From NCBI GenBank assembly GCA_002355455.1, contig AP017375.1, forward strand, positions 1,550,001-1,614,000: a stretch of 64,000 nucleotides of DNA, written 5' to 3'. Origin of the DNA: Stanieria sp. NIES-3757 (lineage in GTDB: Bacteria; Cyanobacteriota; Cyanobacteriia; Cyanobacteriales; Xenococcaceae). The notes under the pieces were generated by a model. The model did not search any database and had not been told where the DNA came from. It saw only the letters and a program-made list of their open reading frames with translations. Shown in pieces: positions 25,280-35,133 of the stretch (position 1 is its first letter; every line of letters starts with the position of its first letter). The translations under genes were made by a program, and so were the position numbers.

Positions 25280-25858
25280 TTAATCTTGAGTAGAAAAAAT
25301 TTCTGTTAGTTCATTACCAATTAAAGTTGGACTTATTCCTGTAATAAAGGGTAATCCAGCACCAGCTAATCCTTGTTTAATGCGGTCTAAAGTTTGTTCA
25401 AAAACAACAAATAAAGGATAAATTTGTTCTGCTGCTTCGCTAAATAAATGTTGTTCAGTAGGAGGCATTAGCCATTCATAGTCTCGGTCAAGATAAACTT
25501 GAATTTGTCGCCATCGATTCAACAATTGCGAAAAATCTTCTTCAGGACGATGAATTAGAACTAAAATTTCTGCCCCTAGTTTAATTTTCCATTCAGGATC
25601 GCACATTAAAATTGCTAAATCACAAGGTAGATGAGTGGCAATTTTAGGGGCAGGAAAACCCGATAAAGCTCCTGAATTACTGGAAGGTTGAGCAATTCTA
25701 GCGACAGGGAGAGGGATTGTAATTAAACTTTGTTCTGGTCGACGAAGACTAGGAATAATTTCCAGATAAGGTCGATATTGCCTCAAAAGAGCGATCGCTC
25801 CTGCACAGGAACTATACTCTGCCAATAAATTTTCATAATCAGATTGTTTAACAGACAT
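25280..25858 (-). CDS. Unknown protein, last gene of the pilus operon
   Basis: A 192-residue soluble protein without signal peptide or membrane helix. I do not recognise its family. Visible are a start with CAGAIALLRQYRPYLE, a proline-rich middle (ITIPLPVARIAQP, SGFPAPKIATHLPCD), ILMCDPEWKIKLGAEILVLIHRP, and a helical C-terminus with FEQTLDRIKQGL. It follows pilC by 12 bases and shares the terminator of the operon, so a role in type IV pilus assembly or its control is likely by context only. It is probably not the pilus protein EbsA, judging from memory of that protein. Confidence 0.6.
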   Translation of the reverse strand: MSVKQSDYENLLAEYSSCAGAIALLRQYRPYLEIIPSLRRPEQSLITIPLPVARIAQPSSNSGALSGFPAPKIATHLPCDLAILMCDPEWKIKLGAEILVLIHRPEEDFSQLLNRWRQIQVYLDRDYEWLMPPTEQHLFSEAAEQIYPLFVVFEQTLDRIKQGLAGAGLPFITGISPTLIGNELTEIFSTQD

Positions 25859-25870
25859 AAAAAAGTCACA

Positions 25871-27085
25871 CTAACCTAATTGATCGAAGATTGAGAACAT
25901 TGGCAAATACATCGACAACAAAATAGTACCTACCATTCCTGCAATACCAACCATCATTAAGGGTTCGATAATACTAGTTAAAGCTTTGACGGCTTGCTCT
26001 ACTTCATCTTCATAGAAATCGGCTACTTTTGACATCATTTCATCTAATTCCCCAGTTTCTTCGCCAATACTAATCATTTGAATTGCCAGAGGCGGAAAAA
26101 TCTTTTCTTTTTGAATTGCTAAAGAGATCATGCCTCCTTGTTGAATTTCTTTTTTAGCGGAACTAACTGCATTGACAATGACTTGATTGCCGATAGTATT
26201 ACAAACAATATCAAAACAATTTAGTACTGGTACACCAGAACGGGTTAAAGTACCAAATACCCGACAAAAACGAGCTACCGCAGATTTTTCATTCAGATCG
26301 CCAAATAAAGGCATTTTTAGAAAAAAACCGTCAATTTGTAACCTTCCAGCAGGAGTTTTATAGTACATTCTAAACAAAAAACTTGCTCCCATAAAAAACC
26401 CAACAGGAATAATAGCTTTCCAACTTCGGAGAGTATCACTTAAAAACAACATAAATTTTGTCAAAGCTGGTAAATCTGCTCCCAATTGCTCGAAAATTCC
26501 TGCAAATACTGGAATAAGAAAAATGGTCATCCCTAAAAAGGCAATCACGGCAAAAATACCAACCACAACGGGATAAGCCATTGCCGATTTGATTTGATTT
26601 CTCAATTTAGCAACATCTTCTAGTAGTTTGGCAAGACGTTCCATTACTTCGTCTAACACACCACCTGTTTCTCCTGCTTCCACCATACTGACGTAAAGAT
26701 CATCAAAACATTCAGGATGTTTACTCATGGCTTCAGATAAATTATTACCCTGTTGCACTTCTGCACTAATTGCGAGTAAAGCCTTTTTTAATTTTGGATT
26801 GGGAGCTTGATCGGCTAAGATAGCTAAAGCACGGACGATCGCAACCCCTGCATTAACCATGACCGAAAATTGACGCGAAAATACCGCTTTATCTTTAATT
26901 GAAACTTTACTTAGAGCTAATTCTAGTTGAGATAAATCTAAATCTAAAGCAGCTTTATTAATTTTTCCTACTGCTAAATATCTATTTTTCAAAATACTGT
27001 AGGCTTGTTCGGGAGAACTAGCTTCAATTTTTTCTTTAAAAATTTTGCCTGAATGATCTTTAACTTTAGCTACGTATATAGACAT
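25871..27085 (-). CDS. pilC: Type IV pilus inner-membrane platform protein
   Basis: 404 residues. Two T2SSF domains are visible (about 60-190 and 265-390): FSRQFSVMVNAGVAIVRAL and FCRVFGTLTRSGVPVLNC mark each start. Three hydrophobic segments at about 165-190, 215-245 and 370-400 make the membrane part. PilC links the motors PilB and PilT to the pilin-polymerising platform. The first 45 residues (MSIYVAKVKDHSGKIFKEKI) match cyanobacterial PilC starts, so I use the ATG 45 bases inside the longest frame, whose own start would be TTG next to the pilT stop. Confidence 0.94.
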   Translation of the reverse strand: MSIYVAKVKDHSGKIFKEKIEASSPEQAYSILKNRYLAVGKINKAALDLDLSQLELALSKVSIKDKAVFSRQFSVMVNAGVAIVRALAILADQAPNPKLKKALLAISAEVQQGNNLSEAMSKHPECFDDLYVSMVEAGETGGVLDEVMERLAKLLEDVAKLRNQIKSAMAYPVVVGIFAVIAFLGMTIFLIPVFAGIFEQLGADLPALTKFMLFLSDTLRSWKAIIPVGFFMGASFLFRMYYKTPAGRLQIDGFFLKMPLFGDLNEKSAVARFCRVFGTLTRSGVPVLNCFDIVCNTIGNQVIVNAVSSAKKEIQQGGMISLAIQKEKIFPPLAIQMISIGEETGELDEMMSKVADFYEDEVEQAVKALTSIIEPLMMVGIAGMVGTILLSMYLPMFSIFDQLG

Positions 27086-27131
27086 ATATTGAACTTTGAT
27101 TGTAAGAGAAAGTAGAAAGTAAGAATTCAAA

Positions 27132-28226
27132 TTAACGAGTTTTAGCTGTTGCTGCTAAACCAGTCACCAAACGCTGTAATTCATCAGGTTTACTGCTTTT
27201 AGCCAAAGCTTCTTCGATATCAATCGTGCTACTGTTGACCAGACTAGCAAGAGCCTGTTCCATAGTTTGCATCCCCAATTTGCCACCTGTCTGAATAGCT
27301 GAATAAACTTGAGACGCTTTTCCTTCTCGAATTAAATTTGCGATCGCTGGAGTAACAATCATAATTTCTTGTACCATTGCTCGTCCAAACTCTCCTGGTT
27401 TAGGATTTTTCTTTTTCACCAAAGTTTGACTAAACACTGCCACTAAGGAATTAGAAAGCATGGCTCTAATTTGTGCTTGTTGTCCTGAAGGAAAAACGTC
27501 AATCATCCTGTCTACGGTACTAGCAGCAGAACTAGTATGAAGTGTGCCAAAAACTAAGTGACCTGTTTCCGCTGCCGAGATAGCTAGAGAAATTGTTTCT
27601 AAATCCCGCATTTCTCCGACTAAAATAATATCTGGGTCTTCCCGTAAAGCAGCTTTAAGAGCGTTGGCAAAACTCTTGGTATCTTCCCCCTTTTGACGTT
27701 GATGAAATAAACTTTTAGCATTAGGAAAAACGTATTCGATTGGGTCTTCTACCGTTAAAATGTGTTCTGCTCTGGTGCGATTGATCAGATCCAACATGGC
27801 TGCTAAAGTAGTAGTTTTGCCTGAACCAGTTGGACCAGTTACTAAAATTAAACCTCTTGGTCGATGGGTCATATCTCTGACTATATTTGGTAAACCCAAC
27901 TGATCGAAATTAGGAATCTTAGAAGATAAGGCTCGCAAACAAGCAGCATAACAACCACGCTCTTTATAGACATTGACCCGAAAACGAGCTAATCCTTTTA
28001 CTCCATAAGAACAATCTAATTCCCAATTCTGCTCTAAATCCTTACGTTGATTGTTGTTGAGCATACTAAAGATTAGTTTTTGGCATTCTTGAGGACTTAA
28101 TTCGTCACCAATGGGAGTGAGTTTGCCACTAATCCGAAAATATACTGGTGCGCTAGCTTGAATGTGCATATCTGAGCCACCCATTTCCACTAGCCGTTCC
28201 ATCAAATCTTCAATCATTAAATCCAT
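27132..28226 (-). CDS. pilT: Type IV pilus retraction ATPase
   Basis: A 364-residue hexameric ATPase that drives pilus retraction. Walker A GPTGSGKTTTLAAM is near residue 130, the Asp box with EDPIEYVF near 160, Walker B IILVGEMRDLETI near 199, and the PilT-type AIRAEG-like C-terminus is replaced by the region NLIREGKASQ. An N-terminal PAS-like domain (about 1-100) with MHIQASAP is as expected. Size is typical. It sits between pilB and pilC in one operon. Confidence 0.95.
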   Translation of the reverse strand: MDLMIEDLMERLVEMGGSDMHIQASAPVYFRISGKLTPIGDELSPQECQKLIFSMLNNNQRKDLEQNWELDCSYGVKGLARFRVNVYKERGCYAACLRALSSKIPNFDQLGLPNIVRDMTHRPRGLILVTGPTGSGKTTTLAAMLDLINRTRAEHILTVEDPIEYVFPNAKSLFHQRQKGEDTKSFANALKAALREDPDIILVGEMRDLETISLAISAAETGHLVFGTLHTSSAASTVDRMIDVFPSGQQAQIRAMLSNSLVAVFSQTLVKKKNPKPGEFGRAMVQEIMIVTPAIANLIREGKASQVYSAIQTGGKLGMQTMEQALASLVNSSTIDIEEALAKSSKPDELQRLVTGLAATAKTR

Positions 28227-28272
28227 AATGGTTGCTCCTAAAAATCAGTAAAAGTTGCTAAAAAATTAAGTT

Positions 28273-30276
28273 TTAATCGCTAAATCTAGATGTTGTACAG
28301 TAGGGACAATCTAGCCACTCTGGTTTTAACTCTGCATTACAAGTACGACAAATCAAACCGCTCTTACGTTTGGCTTTTAATTCTGCTTCCAACCCCGAAT
28401 CCGTGAAGGTTACCCGTTCGACTTCTTCTAAAGTTGTATGACCTTGACGAACCAAATTCAAACTGTAAGCCAGTAGGGTAACCATGCCATCTTCAACAGC
28501 AACTTCCTTGATGCGGTCGGTTGTTGCTCCCGTGTTAATTAAATTCTCTAATTTCTCAGAATTGCGCATTACTTCGTAAACACCAACCCTCCCTTTGTAG
28601 CCAATGCCACTACACTTAGGACAAAGAGTGCCATTAGCTCTTGCTTCGTTGATTTGTTCTGGGTTTAAAGTTTTAGCTTTATAAAATGTTATTTCTTCTT
28701 CATTGCTAGCAGACAAACCGAACCTAGCTAATTCTTCACGAATAGGATTGTAAGCAATTTTACATTCCCCACAAACTCGACGCATTAACCTTTGAGCTAC
28801 CACTCCCAACAAACCACCAGAAATCATAAAAGGTTCAATACCCATTTCATCCAAACGAGCGATCGCACCTGCTGCGTCATTAGTGTGAAGAGTTGTAATA
28901 ACTAAGTGACCAGTTAAGGCTGCTTCAATTGCTGTTTTGGCTGTTTCTGGGTCTCTAGTCTCGCCCACCAGAATGACATCAGGGTCTTGCCGAAGGAAAG
29001 CTCGTAAGATCGAAGCAAAATCCATCCCTTTCTCACGGATTACCTGTACCTGAGTAATCCCATCCAGAGAATATTCAATCGGGTCTTCTGCTGTACTAAT
29101 ATTAACGCCAGGATTATTTCGTTCTGCCAGAATTGAATAAAGTGTAGTAGATTTACCCGAGCCAGTAGGACCAGTTACTAATATTAAACCAAAAGGACGA
29201 GAAGCTAATTCCCTAACTATTGCTAAAGTAGACTCATCACTAATTAATTTATCTAGACCTAACTGGGTGGCAGAGTTATCGAGAATTCGTAAACAGATTT
29301 TTTCTCCATAGCGACTAGGTAAGCTACTAACCCGAAAATCTACTTTCCGTCCCTGAAACATTCGCCGAATCTTACCATCTTGAGGCAAACGCTTTTCCGC
29401 AATATCCAAATCTGCCATGATTTTGAAACGGGCAACTACTGCGGGCGTAATTTTTTTGGGAAGCGGATCGAATGGCTGCTGTAATACTCCATCTTTGCGA
29501 TAGCGAACCCGTAAAAATTCTTCTTGAGGTTCGACATGAATATCAGAAATCCCATCCTGTAAAGCTCTAGCAAGAATTTTATTAACCAAACTAATGATTG
29601 GCGCGCCTTGAGCATCATTAGCAGCCCCTAAATCATCTTCTACTTCATCGGCTGTTTCTTCTAAATTAAAATCTAAATTTTCTAAATTGATTGAAACATC
29701 AACTTTAGCTTCAGATTTTTTAGTTTCTTCTTTTTTAACTTGCTCATCTAAATATTGATCGATCAGTCTTTGATAATCTGCCGAGGTAATGACCATCCGT
29801 TGCAGCTCAATTCCTTTAGGCCGTAAAATCCGATTAAGATCATCTTGAGCTTCTAGGTTTTCAGGATCGACCATTGCAACCAACAAAACAGGAGGTTGTT
29901 TGTCCTCCTTTTGTAAAGGGATTAATTGGTAGCGACGACAAATATCAATCGGAATCAGAGTATCAATTAAATGACCCATCTGATTATTATTGATTTGGTT
30001 GATTTCCGGGTCTAGAGATTCAACCCCATATAAAATTTTTAGTTCAAATAAATGGTGTTTTTTATATTGACGTACTAGATCAGGAGGTAATTGTTGACCA
30101 GTAAGCGATTCCAGCACATCAATTAGCGATTGTCCAGACGTGCGACTTTGTGATAAAGCCTGCTGCATCTGATCTCCATTCACAAAGCCGACTTGAATTA
30201 ACTTATTACCAAAAGGAGAAAAATAATTGCGTAATGCGATCGCTCTAGTTCGTTTTGAAGATGAAGAATAAGTCAT
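28273..30276 (-). CDS. pilB: Type IV pilus extension ATPase
   Basis: A 667-residue GspE/PilB ATPase that powers pilin polymerisation. An N-terminal MshEN-like domain (about 20-180) is followed by the nucleotide-binding domain: Walker A GPTGSGKSTTLY near 363, Walker B VILVGETRD near 426 and the His box TTLHTNDAAGAIARL near 451. The four-cysteine metal site CGEC...CPKC lies at about 497-548. A second zinc ribbon, CRTC...CPYC, sits at the extreme C-terminus (about 642-660) and is an extra compared with classical PilB, though common in cyanobacterial ones as far as I recall. First gene of the pil operon. Confidence 0.95.
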   Translation of the reverse strand: MTYSSSSKRTRAIALRNYFSPFGNKLIQVGFVNGDQMQQALSQSRTSGQSLIDVLESLTGQQLPPDLVRQYKKHHLFELKILYGVESLDPEINQINNNQMGHLIDTLIPIDICRRYQLIPLQKEDKQPPVLLVAMVDPENLEAQDDLNRILRPKGIELQRMVITSADYQRLIDQYLDEQVKKEETKKSEAKVDVSINLENLDFNLEETADEVEDDLGAANDAQGAPIISLVNKILARALQDGISDIHVEPQEEFLRVRYRKDGVLQQPFDPLPKKITPAVVARFKIMADLDIAEKRLPQDGKIRRMFQGRKVDFRVSSLPSRYGEKICLRILDNSATQLGLDKLISDESTLAIVRELASRPFGLILVTGPTGSGKSTTLYSILAERNNPGVNISTAEDPIEYSLDGITQVQVIREKGMDFASILRAFLRQDPDVILVGETRDPETAKTAIEAALTGHLVITTLHTNDAAGAIARLDEMGIEPFMISGGLLGVVAQRLMRRVCGECKIAYNPIREELARFGLSASNEEEITFYKAKTLNPEQINEARANGTLCPKCSGIGYKGRVGVYEVMRNSEKLENLINTGATTDRIKEVAVEDGMVTLLAYSLNLVRQGHTTLEEVERVTFTDSGLEAELKAKRKSGLICRTCNAELKPEWLDCPYCTTSRFSD

Positions 30277-30628
30277 AAAATAAATAGGGTCATATAAAAT
30301 ATCTCCTGACTGTGATTAGTGTTCCCGAAAAGATTGTTAAAATTTAATTCTCTTGAACAAAAAAAATCTCTACTACACTGAATTAACCGCCAAAATATAG
30401 TTGCTGATCGGGATTTATTCCTTGCGCTATTATCAATTTAGTGACGGCAAATGTTACAGTTAGAAAGCAGTATCTTAATCTGCATTTCTAAAATTCCTAA
30501 TCTTTTGCTATTGCTCTGCTCGTTGAGTATGAGTGATAAGCCTAATTAAAAACCACCTAGTCTTCCTTAATAAGCAACGCAAATAATAGCTGAGTTGTAT
30601 TTGACAAGCAAAACCTTGATTAATTACT
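30277..30628. other. Divergent promoter region between pilB and grpE
   Basis: A 352-base spacer shared by the pilus operon (minus) and the chaperone operon (plus). I looked for a CIRCE heat-shock operator (TTAGCACTC-N9-GAGTGCTAA) and did not find one. No confident -35/-10 pair. Confidence 0.5.
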
Positions 30629-31408
30629 ATGATTGACGAGCAAAATCCTCTAGAGAATACATTAGATAATCAAGAATCTATTTCTACCCCATCTGAGACA
30701 TCAGACCAGAATGACTCGATTTCCCCTAATGATCTTTCCTCGCCAAACTCTTCAGTGTCAACAGCTACCTCCGCAGAATCTAGCGTAATTGAGGAAGTTC
30801 AACCTGAAACATCAACTGTAGAAAATTCTCTAGAAACAGAAAATAGCTATCTTACCGAAGCCGAAGAAATTATTAGTGTGCTACAACAAGAAAATGCTAA
30901 TCTCAAAAAATTATTAGATGAGCAAACTGAGCAAAACAACAACACGAAAGCTCAATATGCTCGACTAGCAGCAGATTTTGATAATTTTCGTCGACGAACA
31001 AGCAAAGAAAAAGAAAATCTCGAACTACAAACTAAAAAAAGTATAATTACTGAGCTATTGCCTGTTATCGATAACTTTGAACGCGCTCGAACTCAAATCA
31101 AGCCAAATGATGAGGGAGAACAAACCATTCACAACAGTTATCAAGGAGTTTATAAAACCTTGGTAGATTGTTTGAAACGTATGGGAGTTGCTGCTATGCG
31201 TCCCGAAGGAGAACAGTTCGATCCTAATTTTCATGAAGCAATGTTACGAGAGGCTACTAATGAGCATCCAGAGGGAACAGTAATAGAACAATTGATGCGA
31301 GGATATCTGCTTGAGGATCAAGTATTGCGTCATGCGATGGTTAAGGTTGCTGTTCCTAAAGAACCCATGATAACCTCGGAAGAGGAAACAGCAAAACTAG
31401 AAGATTAA
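30629..31408 (+). CDS. grpE: Nucleotide exchange factor for DnaK
   Basis: A 259-residue GrpE that speeds ADP release from DnaK. After a disordered, acidic Ser/Thr-rich head (1-85) comes the long coiled coil (about 85-135, with [20 protein letters not shown]) and the four-helix/beta-wing part with [31 protein letters not shown] and [10 protein letters not shown]. The head is longer than in E. coli GrpE, usual in cyanobacteria. It heads the operon grpE-dnaK-dnaJ. Confidence 0.96.
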   Translation: MIDEQNPLENTLDNQESISTPSETSDQNDSISPNDLSSPNSSVSTATSAESSVIEEVQPETSTVENSLETENSYLTEAEEIISVLQQENANLKKLLDEQTEQNNNTKAQYARLAADFDNFRRRTSKEKENLELQTKKSIITELLPVIDNFERARTQIKPNDEGEQTIHNSYQGVYKTLVDCLKRMGVAAMRPEGEQFDPNFHEAMLREATNEHPEGTVIEQLMRGYLLEDQVLRHAMVKVAVPKEPMITSEEETAKLED

Positions 31409-31565
31409 CCAAAACAAGTATGAATACATACTTGTTTATATAACAAATTTAGCTCTCTAATTAGTCATTAATTACAAGGGCATTAGCCAATGAAAAATTA
31501 AATTTAAGGCTATAGTTAAAATCATCTAATTGAACTGCTATGGACAATTTTACTGCCCAAACACT

Positions 31566-33578
31566 ATGGCAAAAGTTATCGGTATTGACCTAGGAACTAC
31601 CAACAGTTGCGTTGCTGTTCTTGAGGGAGGCAAACCAATAGTAGTAACTAATTCAGAAGGTGGTCGTACTACTCCCAGTATGGTTGCCTTTGCCAAAGGA
31701 AATACTCGTTTAGTTGGTCAATTAGCTAAACGACAATCGGTTACAAATGCTACTAATACTGTTAATAGTATTAAGAGATTTATTGGTAGACGCTGGGATG
31801 ACACAGAAGCAGAGCGTTCTCGAGTTGCCTATAAATGTGTTAAAGGTCGTGATAATACAGTTGACGTAGAACTGCAAGGTCGTCAATACACACCCCAAGA
31901 GTTATCAGCAATGATTTTACAAAAGCTTAAAGCTGATGCAGAAAGCTTTTTGGGCGAAAAAGTCACTCAAGTAGTGATTACTGTACCTGCCTATTTTACA
32001 GATGCTCAACGACAAGCAACTAAAGACGCAGGCACTATTGCTGGCTTAGAAGTATTGAGAATCATTAACGAGCCTACTGCTGCTGCTTTAGCTTATGGAT
32101 TGGAAAAACAAAGCCAAGAACACAATATTTTGGTATTTGACCTTGGTGGTGGAACCTTTGATGTTTCTATTTTGCAATTAGGCAATGGTGTTTTTGAAGT
32201 AAAAGCAACTCATGGCAATAACCATTTAGGCGGTGATGATTTTGATAATGTCATTGTGCGTTGGATGATCAAAGCTTTTTATTCTCAAGAAAAAATTGAC
32301 CTAAGAACAGATAAAATGGCTTTGCAGCGTCTACGCGAAGCAGCAGAAAAAGCTAAAATTGAACTTTCTTCAACTCTAACCACTTCGATTAATCTTCCTT
32401 TTATTACAGCTAACGAAAGTGGGCCGAAACACTTAGAAATGGAGTTAAGTCGCGCTCAATTTGAAGAACTAGCTCGTTCATTAATTGATAAAACGATCGA
32501 ACCAGTTCAACAAGCACTCAAAGATTCAGAGTTATCTCCAGATGAAGTTGACCGAGTTATTTTAGTAGGCGGTTCAACTAGAATTCCCGCGGTTCAAAAA
32601 GCAATTCAAACTATTTTTAAACAAGTTCAAATAGATCGTTCAATCAATCCTGATGAAGCCGTTGCTTTAGGAGCAGCCATTCAAGGTGGAGTTTTAGGAG
32701 GAGAAATTGAAGACGTTTTGCTATTAGATGTTACTCCTTTATCATTAGGAATTGAAACTTTAGGAGAAGTTTTTACTAAAATTATCGATAGAAATACAAC
32801 TGTACCAACCAGTAAATCACAAATTTTTTCCACTGCTACAGACGGACAAACTTCAGTAGAAATCCATGTTTTACAGGGAGAAAGAGCTTTAGCAAAAGAC
32901 AATATCAGTTTGGGAAAATTTTTATTAACAGGTATTCCTGTAGCTCCCCGAGGCTTACCCCAAATCGAAGTCAGTTTTGAAATTGATGTCAATGGAATTT
33001 TGAATGTTTCTGCTGAAGATAAAGGTACCAAACGACAACAAAGTATTACAATTACCAATACAGGTGGATTGGGTCCAGATGAAGTAGAACGCATGCGTCG
33101 GGACGCAGAAAAGTACGCCGAGCAAGATCTGCGTCGCATAGAGTTGATTGAGTTAAAAAATCAAGCGGACAACTTATTTTATAACTACGAATTAACTCTT
33201 AAAGAAAGAGGCAATGTAATTCGTTCCGAATTAAAAGCCAAAATTCAGCAACAGAAAGGGCAATTAGCAATAGCATTTAAAAGTTCAACCTCTAGTATTG
33301 ACGAGGTGAAGAATTTGTTGGAATTGTTCCAACAAACTCTTCTAGAAGTTGGTACCGATGTTTATCAACAAAGCAATGTTAATCAAGGTCAACAATATCA
33401 TGAAGAATTACCTAGAGAACCTCAAATAGCTAGTGCAGAAACTCAAATTGATGTCTTAGAAGAAGAACACAATAAAGCTTTAGTAGTAAGTGCCGATCAA
33501 AATGCCAAACTTGCTAATCTTGAGGAAATAGAATATGGAATCGAATCTAGTATAGAAGATTTTGAATCAGTCGATTAA
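31566..33578 (+). CDS. dnaK: Hsp70 chaperone, DnaK1-like
   Basis: 670 residues. Hsp70 signatures: [18 protein letters not shown] (5-22), [14 protein letters not shown] near 190 and [17 protein letters not shown] near 330, then the substrate-binding domain with [16 protein letters not shown]. The C-terminus lacks the usual EEVID-like end and is a longer acidic tail ([15 protein letters not shown]). Together with the linked grpE this fits the DnaK1 type of cyanobacteria rather than the main DnaK2. I start at ATG giving MAKVIGID; the longer frame adds 12 unlike residues. Confidence 0.95.
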   Translation: MAKVIGIDLGTTNSCVAVLEGGKPIVVTNSEGGRTTPSMVAFAKGNTRLVGQLAKRQSVTNATNTVNSIKRFIGRRWDDTEAERSRVAYKCVKGRDNTVDVELQGRQYTPQELSAMILQKLKADAESFLGEKVTQVVITVPAYFTDAQRQATKDAGTIAGLEVLRIINEPTAAALAYGLEKQSQEHNILVFDLGGGTFDVSILQLGNGVFEVKATHGNNHLGGDDFDNVIVRWMIKAFYSQEKIDLRTDKMALQRLREAAEKAKIELSSTLTTSINLPFITANESGPKHLEMELSRAQFEELARSLIDKTIEPVQQALKDSELSPDEVDRVILVGGSTRIPAVQKAIQTIFKQVQIDRSINPDEAVALGAAIQGGVLGGEIEDVLLLDVTPLSLGIETLGEVFTKIIDRNTTVPTSKSQIFSTATDGQTSVEIHVLQGERALAKDNISLGKFLLTGIPVAPRGLPQIEVSFEIDVNGILNVSAEDKGTKRQQSITITNTGGLGPDEVERMRRDAEKYAEQDLRRIELIELKNQADNLFYNYELTLKERGNVIRSELKAKIQQQKGQLAIAFKSSTSSIDEVKNLLELFQQTLLEVGTDVYQQSNVNQGQQYHEELPREPQIASAETQIDVLEEEHNKALVVSADQNAKLANLEEIEYGIESSIEDFESVD

Positions 33579-33681
33579 ACTATTATGCTTTAGGATTAAA
33601 TAGTGTTTTCTTGTCCTGATTTTGCTAAAGTACGATTAATTAACTTCAAAACTCAAATAAAGAATTAAAATCTAGAAATTT

Positions 33682-34815
33682 ATGGCAGGCGACTATTATC
33701 AAATTCTTGGCATATCCCGCGATGCAAGCAAAGAAGAAATAAAGCGTGCTTATCGTCGCCTCGCTCGGAAATACCATCCAGATGTTAATAAAGAACCAGG
33801 AGCAGAGGAACGATTTAAAGAAATTAATCGCGCTTATGAAATTTTATCAGAACCAGAAACTCGTTCTAGATACGATCGCTTTGGCGAAGCGGGAGTTGCT
33901 TCTGGTGCTGGAGGAGTGGGGTTTGACTATGGTGATATAGGTGGTTTTGCAGATATCTTTGAGACGATTTTTAGTGGTTTTGGTGGCATGGGTGGTGGTG
34001 CAACTACTTCCCGTCGTCGCAGTGGACCTGTACGAGGAGACGATCTCAGACTAGATTTAAAACTTGAATTTCGAGAAGCTGTCTTTGGTGGAGAAAAACA
34101 AATTCGCATTCCTCATCTAGAAAGTTGCCAAATTTGTCAAGGAACTGGTGCTAAACCTGGGACTGGAGCGCATACTTGTAATACTTGTAATGGTAGTGGT
34201 CAGGTGCGTCGTGCAACTAGAACTCCATTTGGTTCGTTTGCCCAAGTTTCTGTCTGTCCTACTTGCAACGGGAATGGTGAAGTAATTGAGGAAAAATGCG
34301 AATCTTGTGGTGGTGCTGGTCGTAAGCAAGAAACTAAAAAGCTGAAAATTACTATTCCTCCAGGTGTAGATAATGGAACAAGACTTCGAGTATCTTCAGA
34401 AGGAGATGCTGGAGTCAGAGGTGGAACTCCTGGAGATTTATATGTTTATCTTTTTGTAGAATCGGATCGAGAGTTTACCAGAGAAGGGATTAATATAAAA
34501 TCTACGATTACGATTAGTTATCTACAAGCAATTTTAGGATGTCGTCTGGAAGTGAATACAGTCGATGGCAAAGAAGAATTAACTATTCCTTCAGGGACAC
34601 AACCAGATACAGTTTTAACTCTGGAAAATAAAGGAGTACCTAAATTAGGTAATTCTGTAAGTCGAGGCGATCATTTAATTACGATTAAAGTAGGCATTCC
34701 TACTAAAATTAATGTAGAAGAAAGAGAATTACTCGAAAAACTCGCTAAAATCAAAGGAGAAAATATCGGCAAAGGTGGTATAGAAGGGTTTTTAGGAGGA
34801 TTGTTTCACAAATGA
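33682..34815 (+). CDS. dnaJ: Co-chaperone DnaJ (Hsp40, type I)
   Basis: A 377-residue type I J protein: J domain 1-70 with the HPD tripeptide ([11 protein letters not shown], near residue 33), a Gly/Phe-rich linker about 75-115, and four CxxCxGxG zinc repeats at about 150-215 ([32 protein letters not shown]). The C-terminal substrate domains follow. All functional residues are present. Its stop overlaps the tusA-like start by four bases (ATGA), so translation is coupled. Confidence 0.96.
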   Translation: MAGDYYQILGISRDASKEEIKRAYRRLARKYHPDVNKEPGAEERFKEINRAYEILSEPETRSRYDRFGEAGVASGAGGVGFDYGDIGGFADIFETIFSGFGGMGGGATTSRRRSGPVRGDDLRLDLKLEFREAVFGGEKQIRIPHLESCQICQGTGAKPGTGAHTCNTCNGSGQVRRATRTPFGSFAQVSVCPTCNGNGEVIEEKCESCGGAGRKQETKKLKITIPPGVDNGTRLRVSSEGDAGVRGGTPGDLYVYLFVESDREFTREGINIKSTITISYLQAILGCRLEVNTVDGKEELTIPSGTQPDTVLTLENKGVPKLGNSVSRGDHLITIKVGIPTKINVEERELLEKLAKIKGENIGKGGIEGFLGGLFHK

Positions 34816-35111
34816 GTGACTCTCCACTTAGTGAACACAATTACAATAATAATCAACCCTTTATAGCTGATGCTCATTTGGATTTACGGGGTACACCCTG
34901 TCCAATTAATTTTGTTCGTACTAAATTGAAATTAGAACAAATGCCTCCTAATTCTTTACTAGAGGTATGGCTGGATCCAGGAGAGCCAGTGGAACAAGTA
35001 CCAGATAGTCTGGTTATGGAAGGTTATCAACTAGAGTCGATTGAAGAGCGTCAAGAGTTTTTCTCTTTGTTAATTCGTCGTCCAACATCACTTTCAATCA
35101 TGGAGAGATAA
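34812..35111 (+). CDS. TusA/SirA-family sulfur-carrier protein
   Basis: 99 residues with the family core [20 protein letters not shown] (about 17-36); the cysteine in the CPxP-like motif (here CPIN) is the persulfide site. The ending after [11 protein letters not shown] is a normal TusA fold. TusA proteins pass sulfur for tRNA thiolation and cofactor synthesis. The second proline of CPxP is changed to Asn, which is worth noting. It overlaps dnaJ by four bases and precedes rsgA, an operon order seen in many cyanobacteria. Confidence 0.9.
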   Translation: MSDSPLSEHNYNNNQPFIADAHLDLRGTPCPINFVRTKLKLEQMPPNSLLEVWLDPGEPVEQVPDSLVMEGYQLESIEERQEFFSLLIRRPTSLSIMER

Positions 35112-35133
35112 GTATCAGCAAGGAAAGAAGAAT

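Noticed and set aside
25280-25858. Naming the last pilus-operon gene EbsA or a KaiC-like protein
   Set aside because: There is no Walker motif, and the sequence does not resemble what I remember of EbsA; context alone is not enough.
30277-30628. CIRCE/HrcA heat-shock operator before grpE
   Set aside because: The conserved TTAGCACTC-N9-GAGTGCTAA pattern is absent.
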